From Ligustrum vulgare (lineage: Eukaryota > Streptophyta > Magnoliopsida > Lamiales > Oleaceae), in contig OY743180.1 in the NCBI GenBank assembly GCA_963555705.1, forward strand, positions 42,254,129 through 42,318,128: 64,000 nt of DNA, given 5' to 3'. Of the stretch, positions 1 to 15,100 are shown piece by piece. Numbering within the stretch: the stretch's first letter is position 1; every line of letters starts with the position of its first letter. A program made the translations under genes and the position numbers. The notes beneath the pieces are model-generated. The model did no database searches and had not been told where the DNA came from. It saw nothing but the letters and a program-made list of their open reading frames with translations.

Positions 1-3000
1 ATACCTACAAAATAAATGAAGAACACGAAAACTCCATCAATCAGCCGGGATCGGCACAAATACGATGATGATCAGAACGGTCGACTGTCCTTCAAAGAGG
101 AAAAAATGAGTGAGATGGAATTTTGGAGAACCAAAAATAAATTAAAAGTATGAAAAAACGAATCAATTCCTACAAAATAAATGAAGAACGCGAAAACTCC
201 AGCAATCAGCAGGGATCGGCACAAGAACGATGATGATCGGAACGGTCGACTAGAATTCGGAGCCGCACAGAGAGGAATTCTTAGGGTTTTAAGGAAAATG
301 AAATAGAATTTGACATAACGTGTCCAGCTAAAAGTACGGGCAGCCCAAACAATTCCATGCAAAGCATTGAGTTTTGATTCCGGAACTTAACAGTTAACAC
401 CAAAATACAGCATTTGAGAAGTACCTTCGAGCTTCAACTCAACAAACAAATCGACAATCAACTTCTTCCGTTATCCTCTAATGCAACAAATTTTCCTTCA
501 AAGAGGAAAAAATGAGAGTGATCGAATTTCGGAGAACCAAAAATAGATTAAAAATATGAAAAAACGAATCAATACCTACAAAATAAATGAAGAACACGAA
601 AACTCCATCAATCATCCGGGATCGGCACAAGAACGATGATGATCAGAACGGTCGGCTGTCCTTCAAAGAGGATAAAATGAGTGAGATGGAATTTTGGAGA
701 ACCAAAAAATAAATTAAAATTATGAAAAAACGAATCAATTCCTACAAATTAAATGAAGAACGCGAAAACACCAGCAATCAGCAGGGATCGGCACAAGAAC
801 GATGATGATCGGAACGGTCGACAAGAATTCGGAGCCGCACAGAGAGGAATTCTTAGGGTTTTTAGGAAAATGAAATAGAATTTCACATAACGTGTCCAGC
901 TAAAAGTACGGGCAGCCCAAACAATTCCATGCAAAGCATGGAGTTTGGATTCCGGAACTTAACAGTTAACACCAAAATACAGCGTTTGAGAAGTACCTTC
1001 GAGCTTCAACTCAACAAACAAATCGACAATCAACTTATTCCGTTATCCTCTAATGCAACAAATTTTCCTTCAAAGAGGAAAAAATGAGAGAGATCGAATT
1101 TTGGAGAACCAAAAATAGATTAAAAATATGAAAAAACGAATCATTACCTACAAAATAAATGAAGAACACGAAAACTCCATCAATCAGCCGGGATCGGCAC
1201 AAGAACGATGATGATCAGAACAGTCAACTTTCCTTCAAAGAGGAAAAAATGAGTGAGATGGAATTTTGGAGAACCAAAAATAAATTAAAAGTATGAAAAA
1301 ACGAATCAATTCCTACAAAATAAAAGAAGAACGCGAAAACTCCAGCAATCAGCAGGGATCGGCACAAGAACGATGATAATCCGAACGGTCGACAAGAATT
1401 CGGAGCCGCACAGAGAGGAATTCTTAGTGTTTTAAGGAAAATGATATAGAATTTGACATAACTTGTCCAGCTAAAAGTACGGGCAGCCCAAACAATTCCA
1501 TGCAAAGCATGGAGTTTGGATTCCGGAACTTAACAGTTAACACCAAAATACAGCGTTTGAGAAGTACCTTCGAGCTTCAACTCAACAAACAAATCGACAA
1601 TCAACTTCTTCCGTTATCCTCTAATGCAACAAATTTTCCTTCAAAGAGGAAAAAATGAGAGAGATCGAATTTCGGAGAACCAAAAATAGATTAAAAATAT
1701 GAAAAAATGAATCAATACCTACAAAATAAATGAAGAACACGAAAACTCCATCAATCAGCCGGGATCGGCACAAGAACGATGATGATCAGAACGGTCGACT
1801 GTCCTTCAAAGAAGAAAAAATGAGTGAGATGGAATTTTGGAGAACCAAAAATAAATTAAAAGTATGAAAAAACGAATCAATTCCTACAAAATAAATGAAG
1901 AACGCGAAAACTCCAGCAATCAGCAGGGATCGGCACAAGAACGATGATGATCGGAACGGTCGACAAGAATTCGGAGCCGCACAGAGAGGAATTCTTAGGG
2001 TTTTAAGGAAAATGAAATAGAATTTGACATAACGTGTCCAGCTAAAAGTACGGGCAACCCAAACAATTCCATGCAAAGCATGGAGTTTGGATTCCAGAAC
2101 TTAACAGTTAACACCAAAATACAGCGTTTGAGAAGTACCTTCGAGCTTCAACTCAACAAACAAATCGACAATCAACTTCTTCCGTTATCCTCTAATGCAA
2201 CAAATTTTCCTTCAAAGAGGAAAAAATGAGAGAGATCGAATTTCGGAGAACCAAAAATAGATTAAAAATATGAAAAAACGAATCAATACCTACAAAATAA
2301 ATGAAGAACACGGAAACTCCATCAATCAGTCGGGATCGGCACAAGAACGATGATGATCAGAACGGTCGACTGTCCTTCAAAGAGGAAAAAATGAGTGAGA
2401 TGGAATTTTGGAGAACCAAAAAATAATTAAAAGTATGAAAAAACAAATCAATTCCTACAAATTAAATGAAGAACGTGAAAACTCCAGCAATCAGCAGGGA
2501 TCGGCACAAGAACGATGATGATCGGAACGGTCGACAAGAATTCGGAGCCGCACAGAGAGGAATTCTTAGGCTTTTTCGGAAAATGAAATAGAATTTGACA
2601 TAACGTGTCCAGCTAAAAGTACGGGCAGCCCAAACAATTCCATGCAAAGCATGGAGTTTGGATTCCGGAACTTAACAGTTAACACCAAAATACAGCGTTT
2701 AAGAAGTACCTTCGAGCTTCAACTCAACAAACAAATCGACAATCAACTTCTTCCGTTATCCTCTAATGCAACAAATTTTCCTTCAAAGAGGAAAAAATGA
2801 GAGAGATCGAATTTCGGAGAACCAAAAATAGATTAAAAATATGAAAAAACGAATCAATACCTACAAAATAAATGAAGAACACGAAAACTCCATCAATCAA
2901 TCGGGATCGGCACAAGAACGATGATGATCAGAACGGTCGAATGTCCTTCAAAGAGGAAAAAATGTGTGAGATGGAATTTTGGAGAACCAAAAAATAATTA

Positions 3001-4069
3001 AAAGTATGAAAAAACGAATCAATTCCTACAAATTAAATGAAGAACGTGAAAACTCCAGCAATCAGCAGGGATCGGCACAAGAACGATGATGATCGGAACG
3101 GTCGACAAGAATTCGGAGCCGCACAGAGAGGAATTCTTAGGCTTTTTCGGAAAATGAAATAGAATTTGACATAACGTGTCCAGCTAAAAGTACGGGCAGC
3201 CCAAACAATTCCATGCAAAGCATGGAGTTTGGATTCTGGAACTTAACAGTTAACACCAAAATACAGCGTTTAAGAAGTACCTTCGAGCTTCAACTCAACA
3301 AACAAATCGACAATCAACTTCTTCCGTTATCCTCTAATGCAACAAATTTTCCTTCAAAGAGGAAAAAATGAGAGAGATCGAATTTCGGAGAACCAAAAAT
3401 AGATTAAAAATATGAAAAAACGAATCAATACCTACAAAATAAATGAAGAACACGAAAACTCCATCAATCAATCGGGATCGGCACAAGAACGATGATGATC
3501 AGAACGGTCGAATGTCCTTCAAAGAGGAAAAAATGAGTGAGATGGAATTTTGGAGAACCAAAAATAAATTAAAAGTATGAAAAAATGAATCAATTCCTAC
3601 AAAATAAATGAAGAACGCGAAAACTCCAGCAATCAGCAGGGATCGGCACAAGAACGATGATGATCGGAACGGTCGACAAGAATTCGGAGCGGCACCGAGA
3701 GGAATTCTTAGGGTTTTAAGGAAAATGAAATAGAATTTGACATAACGTGTCCAGCTAAAAGTACGGGCAGCCCAAACAATTCCGTGCAAAGCATTGAGTT
3801 TTGATTCCGGAACTTAACAGTTAACACCAAAATACAGCGTTTGAGAAGTACCTTCGAGCTTCAACTCAACAAACAAATCGACAATCAACTTCTTCCGTTA
3901 TCCTCTAATGCAACAAATTTTCCTTCAAAGAGGAAAAAATGAGAGAGATCGAATTTTGGAGAACCAAAAATAGATTAAAAATATGAAAAACCGAATCAAT
4001 ACCTAAAAAATAAATGAAGAACACGAAAACTCCATCAATCAGCCGGGATCGGCACAAGAACGATGATGA

Positions 4070-7000
4070 TCAGAACGGTCGACTGTCCTTCAAAGAGGAA
4101 AAAATGAGTGAGATGGAATTTTGGAGAACCAAAAATATATTAAAAGTATGAAAAAACGAATCAATTCCTACAAAATAACTGAAGAACGCGAAAACTCCAG
4201 CAATCAGCAGGGATCGGCACAAGAACGATGATGATCGGAACGGTCGACAAGAATTCGGAGCGGCACAGAGAGGAATTCTTAGGGTTTTAAGGAAAATGAA
4301 ATAGAATTTGACATAACGTGTCCAGCTAAAAGTACGGGCAGCCCAAACAATTCCATGCAAAGCATGGAGTTTGGATTCCGGAACTTAACAGTTAACACCA
4401 AAATACAGCGTTTGAGAAGTACCTTCGAGCTTCAACTCAACAAACAAATCGACAATCGACTTCTTCCGTTATCCTCTAATGCAACAAATTTTCCTTCAAA
4501 GAGGAAAAAATGAGAGAGATCGAATTTCGGAGAACCAAAAATAGATTAAAAATATGAAAAAACGAATCAATACCTACAAAATAAATGAAGAACACGAAAA
4601 CTCCATCAATCAGTCGGGATCGGCACAAGAACGATGATGATCAGAACGGTCGACTGTCCTTCAAAGAGGAAAAAATGAGTGAGATGGAATTTTGGAGAAC
4701 CAAAAATAAATTAAAAGTATGAAAAAATGAATCAATTCCTACAAAATAAATGAAGAACGCGAAAACTCCAGCAATCAGCAGGGATCGGCACAAGAACGAT
4801 GATGATCGGAACGGTCGACAAGAATTCGGAGCGGCACCGAGAGGAATTCTTAGGGTTTTAAGGAAAATGAAATAGAATTTGACATAACGTGTCCAGCTAA
4901 AAGTACGGGCAGCCCAAACAATTCCATGCAAAGCATGGAGTTTGGATTCCGGAACTTAACAGTTAACACCAAAATACAGCGTTTGAGAAGTACCTTCGAG
5001 CTTCAACTCAACAAACAAATCGAGAATCGACTTCTTCCGTTATCCTCTAATGCAACAAATTTTCCTTCAAAGAGGAAAAAATGAGAGAGATCGAATTTCG
5101 GAGAACCAAAAATAGATTAAAAATATGAAAAAATGAATCAATACCTACAAAATAAATGAAGAACACGAAAACTCCATCAATCAGTCGGGATCGGCACAAG
5201 AACGATGATGATCAGAACGGTAGACTGTCCTTCAAAGAGGAAAAAATGAGTGAGATGGAATTTTGGAGAACCAAAAATAAATTAAAAGTATGAAAAAACG
5301 AATCAATTCCTACAAAATAAATGAAGAACGCGAAAACTCCAGAATTAGCAGGGATCGGCACAAGAACGATGATGATCGGAACGGTCGACAAGAATTCGGA
5401 GCCGCACAGAGAGGAATTCTTAGGGTTTTAAGGAAAATGAAATAGAATTTGACATAACGTGTCCAGCTAAAAGTACGGGCAGCCCAAACAATTCCGTGCA
5501 AAGCATTGAGTTTTGATTCCGGAACTTAACAGTTAACACCAAAATACAGCGTTTGAGAAGTACCTTCGAGCTTCAACTCAACAAACAAATCGACAATCAA
5601 CTTCTTCCGTTATCCTCTAATGCAACAAATTTTCCTTCAAAGAGGAAAAAATGAGAGAGATCGAATTTTGGAGAACCAAAAATAGATTAAAAATATGAAA
5701 AACCGAATCAATACCTAAAAAATAAATGAAGAACACGAAAACTCCATCAATCAGCCGGGATCGGCACAAGAACGATGATGATCAGAACGGTCGACTGTCC
5801 TTCAAAGAGGAAAAAATGAGTGAGATGGAATTTTGGAGAACCAAAAATATATTAAAAGTATGAAAAAACGAATCAATTCCTACAAAATAACTGAAGAACG
5901 CGAAAACTCCAGCAATCAGCAGGGATCGGCACAAGAACGATGATGATCGGAACGGTCGACAAGAATTCGGAGCGGCACAGAGAGGAATTCTTAGGGTTTT
6001 AAGGAAAATGAAATAGAATTTGACATAACGTGTCCAGCTAAAAGTACGGGCAGCCCAAACAATTCCATGCAAAGCATGGAGTTTGGATTCCGGAACTTAA
6101 CAGTTAACACCAAAATACAGCGTTTGAGAAGTACCTTCGAGCTTCAACTCAACAAACAAATCAACAATCGACTTCTTCCGTTATCCTCTAATGCAACAAA
6201 TTTTCCTTCAAAGAGGAAAAAATGAGAGAGATCGAATTTCGGAGAACCAAAAATAGATTAAAAATATGAAAAAACGAATCAATACCTACAAAATAAATGA
6301 AGAACACGAAAACTCCATCAATCAGTCGGGATCGGCACAAGAACGATGATGATCAGAACGGTCGACTGTCCTTCAAAGAGGAAAAAATGAGTGAGATGGA
6401 ATTTTGGAGAACCAAAAATAAATTAAAAGTATGAAAAAATGAATCAATTCCTACAAAATAAATGAAGAACGCGAAAACTCCAGCAATCAGCAGGGATCGG
6501 CACAAGAACGATGATGATCGGAACGGTCGACAAGAATTCGGAGCGGCACCGAGAGGAATTCTTAGGGTTTTAAGGAAAATGAAATAGAATTTGACATAAC
6601 GTGTCCAGCTAAAAGTACGGGCAGCCCAAACAATTCCATGCAAAGCATGGAGTTTGGATTCCGGAACTTAACAGTTAACACCAAAATACAGCGTTTGAGA
6701 AGTACCTTCGAGCTTCAACTCAACAAACAAATCGAGAATCGACTTCTTCCGTTATCCTCTAATGCAACAAATTTTCCTTCAAAGAGGAAAAAATGAGAGA
6801 GATCGAATTTCGGAGAACCAAAAATAGATTAAAAATATGAAAAAACGAATCAATACCTACAAAATAAATGAAGAACACGAAAACTCCATCAATCAGTCGG
6901 GATCGGCACAAGAACGATGATGATCAGAACGGTAGACTGTCCTTCAAAGAGGAAAAAATGAGTGAGATGGAATTTTGGAGAACCAAAAATAAATTAAAAG

Positions 7001-9205
7001 TATGAAAAAACGAATCAATTCCTACAAAATAAATGAAGAACGCGAAAACTCCAGAATTAGCAGGGATCGGCACAAGAACGATGATGATCGGAACGGTCGA
7101 CAAGAATTCGGAGCCGCACAGAGAGGAATTCTTAGGGTTTTAAGGAAAATGAAATAGAATTTGACATAACGTGTCCAGCTAAAAGTACGGGCAGCCCAAA
7201 CAATTCCGTGCAAAGCATTGAGTTTTGATTCCGGAACTTAACAGTTAACACCAAAATACAGCGTTTGAGAAGTACCTTCGAGCTTCAACTCAACAAACAA
7301 ATCGACAATCAACTTCTTCCGTTATCCTCTAATGCAACAAATTTTCCTTCAAAGAGGAAAAAATGAGAGAGATCGAATTTTGGAGAACCAAAAATAGATT
7401 AAAAATATGAAAAACCGAATCAATACCTAAAAAATAAATGAAGAACACGAAAACTCCATCAATCAGCCGGGATCGGCACAAGAACGATGATGATCAGAAC
7501 GGTCGACTGTCCTTCAAAGAGGAAAAAATGAGTGAGATGGAATTTTGGAGAACCAAAAATATATTAAAAGTATGAAAAAACGAATCAATTCCTACAAAAT
7601 AACTGAAGAACGTGAAAACTCCAGCAATCAGCAGGGATCGGCACAAGAACGATGATGATCGGAACGGTCGACAAGAATTCGGAGCGGCACAGAGAGGAAT
7701 TCTTAGGGTTTTAAGGAAAATGAAATAGAATTTGACATAACGTGTCCAGCTAAAAGTACGGGCAGCCCAAACAATTCCATGCAAAGCATGGAGTTTGGAT
7801 TCCGGAACTTAACAGTTAACACCAAAATACAGCGTTTGAGAAGTACCTTCGAGCTTCAACTCAACAAACAAATCGAGAATCGACTTCTTCCGTTATCCTC
7901 TAATGCAACAAATTTTCCTTCAAAGAGGAAAAAATGAGAGAGATCGAATTTCGGAGAACCAAAAATAGATTAAAAATATGAAAAAACGAATCATTACCTA
8001 AAAAATAAATGAAGAACACGAAAACTCCATCAATCAGCCGGGATCGGCACAAGAAGGATGATGATCAGAACGGTCGACTGTCCTTCAAAGAGGAAAAAAT
8101 GAGTGAGATGGAATTTTGGAGAACCAAAAATAAATTAAAAGTATGAAAAAACGAATCAATTCCTACAAAATAAATGAAGAACGCGAAAACTCCAGAATCA
8201 GCAGGGATCGGTACAAGAACGATGATGATCGGAACGGTCGACAAGAATTCGGAGCGGCACAGAGAGGAATTCTTAGGGTTTTAAGGAAAATGAAATAGAA
8301 TTTGACATAACGTGTCCAGCTAAAAGTACGGGCAGCCCAAACAATTCCATGCAAAGCATGGAGTTTTGATTCCGGAACTTAACAGTTAACACCAAAATAC
8401 AGCGTTTGAGAAGTACCTTCGAGCTTCAACTCAACAAACAAATCGACAATCAACTTCTTCCGTTATCCTCTAATGCAACAAATTTTCCTTCAAAGAGGAA
8501 AAAATGAGAGAGATCGAATTTTGGAGAACCAAAAATAGATTAAAATTATGAAAAAACGAATCAATACCTAAAAAATAAATGAAGAACACGAAAACTCCAT
8601 CAATCAGCCGGGATCGGCACAAGAACGATGATGATCAGAACGGTCGACTGTCCTTCAAAGAGGAAAAAATGAGTGAGATGGAATTTTGGAGAACCAAAAA
8701 TATATTAAAAGTATGAAAAAATGAATCAATTCCTACAAAATAAATGAAGAACGCAAAAACTCCAGCAATCAGCAGGGATCGGCACAAGAACGATGATGAT
8801 CGGAACGGTCGACAAGAATTCGGAGCGGCACAGAGAGGAATTCTTAGGGTTTTAAGGAAAATGAAATAGAATTTGACATAACGTGTCCAGCTAAAAGTAC
8901 GGGCAGCCCAAACAATTCCATGCAAAGCATGGAGTTTGGATTCCGGAACTTAACAGTTAACACCAAAATACAGCGTTTGAGAAGTACCTTCGAGCTTCAA
9001 CTCAACAAACAAATCGACAATCGACTTCTTCCGTTATCCTCTAATGCAACAAATTTTCCTTCAAAGAGGAAAAAATGAGAGAGATCGAATTTCGGAGAAC
9101 CAAAAATAGATTAAAAATATGAAAAAACGAATCAATACCTACAAAATAAATGAAGAACACGAAAACTCCATCAATCAGTCGGGATCGGCACAAGAACGAT
9201 GATGA
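4070..9205. repeat. Higher-order repeat, 1712-bp trimer
   Basis: Diagnostic variants recur every three monomers. The AAATATATTAAAAG variant with GAGCGGCACAG lies in monomers near 4070, 5782 and 7494, and the one-base-shorter CCAGAATTAGCAGG variant near 5340 and 7052, spacing 1712 bp. Adjacent copies are nearly identical, so a three-monomer block was copied in tandem. After about 8.1 kb the order becomes irregular, with spacings of 1141 and 1712. Confidence 0.8.
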
Positions 9206-12163
9206 TCAGAACGGTCGACTGTCCTTCAAAGAGGAAAAAATGAGTGAGATGGAATTTTGGAGAACCAAAAATAAATTAAAAGTATGAAAAAACGAATCAA
9301 TTCCTACAAAATAAATGAAGCACGCGAAAACTCCAGATATCAGCAGGGATCGGCACAACAACGATGATGATCGGAACGGTCGACAAGAATTCGGAGCCGC
9401 ACAGAGAGGAATTCTTAGGGTTTTAAGGAAAATGAAATAGAATTTGACATAACATGTCCAGCTAAAAGTACGGGCAGCCCAAACAATTCCATGCAAAGCA
9501 TGGAGTTTTGATTCCGAAACTTAACAGTTAACACCAAAATACAGCGTTTGAGAAGTACCTTCGAGCTTCAACTCAACAAACAAATCGACAATCAACTTCT
9601 TCCGTTATCCTCTAATGCAACAAATTTTCCTTCAAAGAGGAAAAAATGAGAGAGATCGAATTTTGGAGAACCAAAAATAGATTAAAAATATGAAAAAATG
9701 AATGAGTACCTAAAAAATAAATGAAGAACACGAAAACTCCATCAATCAGCCAGGATCGGCACAAGAAGGATGATGATCAGAACGGTCGACTGTCCTTCAA
9801 AGAGGAAAAAATGAGTGAGATGGAATTTTGGAGAACCAAAAATAAATTAAAAGTATGAAAAAACGAATCAATTCCTACAAAATAAATGAAGAACGCGAAA
9901 ACTCCAGAATCAGCAGGGATCGGCACAAGAACGATGATGATCGGAACGGTCGACAAGAATTCGGAGCCGCACAGAGAGGAATTCTTAGGGTTTTAAGGAA
10001 AATGAAATAGAATTTGACATAACGTGTCCAGCTAAAAGTACGGGCAGCCCAAACAATTCCATGCAAAGCATGGAGTTTTGATTCCGGAACTTAACAGTTA
10101 ACACCAAAATACAGCGTTTGAGAAGTACCTTCGAGCTTCAACTCAACAAACAAATCGACAATCAACTTCTTCCGTTATCCTCTAATGCAACAAATTTTCC
10201 TTCAAAGAGGAAAAAATGAGAGAGATCGAATTTTGGAGAACCAAAAATAGATTAAAAATATGAAAAAACGAATCAATACCTAAAAAATAAATGAAGAACA
10301 CGAAAACTCCATCAATCAGCCGGGATCGGCACAAGAACGATGATGATCAGAACGGTCGACTGTCCTTCAAAGAGGAAAAAATGAGTGAGATGGAATTTTG
10401 GAGAACCAAAAATATATTAAAAGTATGAAAAAATGAATCAATTCCTACAAAATAAATGAAGAACGCGAAAACTCCAGCAATCAGCAGGGATCGGCACAAG
10501 AACGATGATGATCGGAACGGTCGACAAGAATTCGGAGCGGCACCGAGAGGAATTCTTAGGGTTTTAAGGAAAATGAAATAGAATTTGACATAACGTGTCC
10601 AGCTAAAAGTACGGGCAGCCCAAACAATTCCATGCAAAGCATGGAGTTTGGATTCCGGAACTTAACAGTTAACACCAAAATACAGCGTTTGAGAAGTACC
10701 TTCGAGCTTCAACTCAACAAACAAATCGACAATCGACTTCTTCCGTTATCCTCTAATGCAACAAATTTTCCTTCAAAGAGGAAAAAATGAGAGAGATCGA
10801 ATTTCGGAGAACCAAAAATAGATTAAAAATATGAAAAAACGAATCAATACCTACAAAATAAATGAAGAACACGAAAATTCCATCAATCAGTCGGGATCGG
10901 CACAAGAACGATGATGATCAGAACGGTAGACTATCCTTCAAAGAGGAAAAAATGAGTGAGATGGAATTTTGGAGAACCAAAAATAAATTAAAAGTATGAA
11001 AAAACGAATCAATTCCTACAAAATAAATGAAAAACGCGAAAACTCCAGAATTAGCAGGGATCGGCACAAGAACGATGATGATCGGAACGGTCGACAAGAA
11101 TTCGGAGCCGCACAGAGAGGAATTCTTAGGGTTTTAAGGAAAATGAAATAGAATTTGACATAACGTGTCCAGCTAAAAGTACGGGCAGCCCAAACAATTC
11201 CGTGCAAAGCATTGAGTTTTGATTCCGGAACTTAACAGTTAACACCAAAATACAGCGTTTGAGAAGTACCTTCGAGCTTCAACTCAACAAACAAATCGAC
11301 AATCAACTTCTTCCGTTATCCTCTAATGCAACAAATTTTCCTTCAAAGAGGAGAAAATGAGAGAGATCGAATTTTGGAGAACCAAAAATAGATTAAAAAT
11401 ATGAAAAACCGAATCAATACCTAAAAAATAAATGAAGAACACGAAAACTCCATCAATCAGCCGGGATCGGCACAAGAACGATGATGATCAGAACGGTCGG
11501 CTGTCCTTCAAAGAGGAAAAAATGAGTGAGATGGAATTTTGGAGAACCAAAATAAATTAAAAGTATGAAAAAACGAATCAATTCCTACAAAATAAATGAA
11601 GAACGCGAAAACTCCAGCAATCAGCAGGGATCGGCACAAGAACGATGATGATCGGAACGGTCGACAAGAATTCGGAGCCGCACAGAGAGGACTTCTTAGG
11701 GTTTTAAGGAAAATGAAATAGAATTTGACATAACGTGTCCAGCTAAAAGTACGGGCAGCCCAAACAATTCCATGCAAAGCATGGAGTTTGGATTCCGGAA
11801 CTTAACAGTTAACACCAAAATACAGCGTTTGAGAAGTACCTTCGAGCTTCAACTCAACAAACAAATCGACAATCATCTTCTTCCGTTATCCTCTAATGCA
11901 ACAAATTTTCCTTCAAAGAGGAAAAAATGAGAGAGATCGAATTTCGGAGAACCAAAAATAGATTAAAAATATGAAAAAACGAATCAATACCTACAAAATA
12001 AATGAAGAACACGAAAACTCCATCAATCAGCCGGGATCGGCACAAGAACGATGATGATCAGAACGGTCGGCTGTCCTTCAATGAGGATAAAATGAGTGAG
12101 ATGGAATTTTGGAGAACCAAAAAATAAATTAAAAGTATGAAAAAACGAATCAGTTCCTACAAA

Positions 12164-15100
12164 TTAAACGAAGAACGCGAAAACTCCAGCAATCAGCAGG
12201 GATCGGCACAAGAACGATGATGATCGGAACGGTCGACAAGAATTCGGAGCCGCACAGAGAGGAATTCTTAGGGTTTTTAGGAAAATGAAATAGAATTTGA
12301 CATAACGTGTCCAGCTAAAAGTACGGGCAGCCCAAACAATTCCATGCAAAGCATGGAGTTTGGATTCTGGAAGTTAACAGTTAACACCAAAATACAGCGT
12401 TTGAGAAGTACCTTCGAGCTTCAACTCAACAAACAAATCGACAATCAACTTCTTCTGTTATCCTCTAATGCAACAAATTTTCCTTCAAAGAGGAAAAAAT
12501 GAGAGAGATCGAATTTCGGAGAACCAAAAATAGATTAAAAATATAAAAAAACGAATCAATACCTACAAAATAAATGAAGAACACGAAAACTCCATCAATC
12601 AGCCGGGATCGGCACAAGAACGATGATGATCAGAACGGTCGACTGTCCTTCAAAGAGGAAAAAATGAGTGAGATGGAATTTTGGAGAACCAAAAATAAAT
12701 TAAAAGTATGAAAAAACGAATCAATTCCTACAAAATAAATGAAGAACGCGAAAACTCCAGCAATCAGCAGGGATCGGCACAAGAACGATGATGATCGGAA
12801 CGGTCGACAAGAATTCGAAGCCGCACAGAGAGGAATTCTTAGGGTTTTAAGGAAAATGAAATAGAATTTGACATAACGTGTCCAGCTAAAAGTACGGGCA
12901 ACCCAAACAATTCCATGCAAAGCATGGAGTTTGGATTCCAGAACTTAACAGTTAACACCAAAATACAGCGTTTGAGAAGTACCTTCGAGCTTCAACTCAA
13001 CAAACAAATCGACAATCAACTTCTTCCGTTATCCTCTAATGCAACAAATTTTCCTTCAAAGAGGAAAAAATGAGAGAGATCGAATTTTGGAGAACCAAAA
13101 ATAGATTAAAAATATGAAAACCCGAATCAATACCTACAAAATAAATGAAGAACACGAAAACTCCATCAATCAGCCGGGAACGGCACAAGAACGATGATGA
13201 TCAGAACGGTCGACTGTCCTTCAAAGAGGAAAAAATGAGTGAGATGGAATTTTGGAGAACCAAAAATAAATTAAAAGTATGAAAAAACGAATCAATTCCT
13301 ACAACATAAATGAAGAACGCGAAAACTCCAGCAATCAGTAGGGATCGGCACAAGAACGATGATGATCAGAACGGTCGACAAGAATTCGGAGCCGCACAGA
13401 GAGGAATTCTTAGGGTTTTGGGAAAATGAAATAGAATTTGACATAACGTGTCCAGCTAAAAGTACGGGCAGCCCAAACAATTCCATGTAAAGCATGGAGT
13501 TTGGATTCCGGAACTTAACAATTAACACCAAAATACAGCGTTTGAGAAGTACCTTCGAGCTTCAACTCAACAAACAAATCGACAATCGACTTCTTCCGTT
13601 ATCCTCTAATGCAACAAATTTTCCTTCAAAGAGGAAAAAATGAGAGAGATCGAATTTCGGAGAACCAAAAATAGATTAAAAATATGAAAAAACGAATCAA
13701 TACCTACAAAATAAATGAAGAACACGAAAACTCCATCAATCAGTCGGGATCGGCACAAGAACGATGATGATCAGAACGGTACACTGTCCTTCAAAGAGGA
13801 AAAAATGAGTGAGATGGAATTTTGGAGAACCAAAAATAAATTAAAAGTATGAAAAAACGAATCAATTCCTACAAAATAAATGAAGAACGCGAAAACTCCA
13901 GCAATCAGCAGGGATCGGCACAAGAACGATGATGATAGGAACGGTCGACAAGAATTCGGAGCGGCACAGAGAGGAATTCTTAGGGTTTTAAGGAAAATGA
14001 AATAGAATTTGACATAACGTGTCCAGCTAAAAGTACGGGCAGCCCAAACAATTCCATGCAAAGCATGGAGTTTGGATCCCAGAACTTAACAGTTAACACC
14101 AAAATACAGTGTTTGAGAAGTACCTTCGAGCTTCAACTCAACAAACAAATCGACAATCAACTTCTTCCGTTATCCTCTAATGCAACAAATTTTCCTTCAA
14201 AGAGGAAAAAATGAGAGTGATCGAATTTCGGAGAACCAAAAATAGATTAAAAATATGAAAAAATGAATCAATACCTACAAAATAAATGAAGAACACGAAA
14301 ACTCCATCAATCAGCCGGGATCGGCACAAGAACGATGATGATCAGAACGGTCGGCTGTCCTTCAAAGAGGAAAAAATGAGTGAGATGGAATTTTGGAGAA
14401 CCAAAATAAATTAAAAGTATGAAAAAACGAATCAGTTCCTACAAATTAAACGAAGAACGCGAAAACTCCAGCAATCAGCAGGGATCGGCACAAGAACGAT
14501 GATGATCGGAACGGTCGACAAGAATTCGGAGCCGCACAGAGAGGAATTCTTAGGGTTTTTAGGAAAATGAAATAGAATTTGACATAACGTGTCCAGCTAA
14601 AAGTACGGGCAGCCCAAACAATTCCATGCAAAGCATGGAGTTTGGATTCCGGAACTTAACAGTTAACACCAAAATACAGCGTTTGAGAAGTACCTTCGAG
14701 CTTCAACTCAACAAACAAATCGACAATCAACTTCTTCCGTTATCCTCTAATGCAACAAATTTTCCTTCAAAGAGGAAAAAATGAGAGAGATCGAATTTCG
14801 GAGAACCAAAAATAGATTAAAAATATGAAAAAACGAATCAATACCTACAAAATAAATGAAGAACACGAAAACTCCATCAATCAGTCGGGATCGGCACAAG
14901 AACGATGATGATCAGAACGGTACACTGTCCTTCAAAGAGGAAAAAATGAGTGAGATGGAATTTTGGAGAACCAAAAATAAATTAAAAGTATGAAAAAACG
15001 AATCAATTCCTACAAAATAAATGAAGAACGCGAAAACTCCAGCAATCAGCAGGGATCGGCACAAAAACGATGATGATCGGAACGGTCGACAAGAATTCGG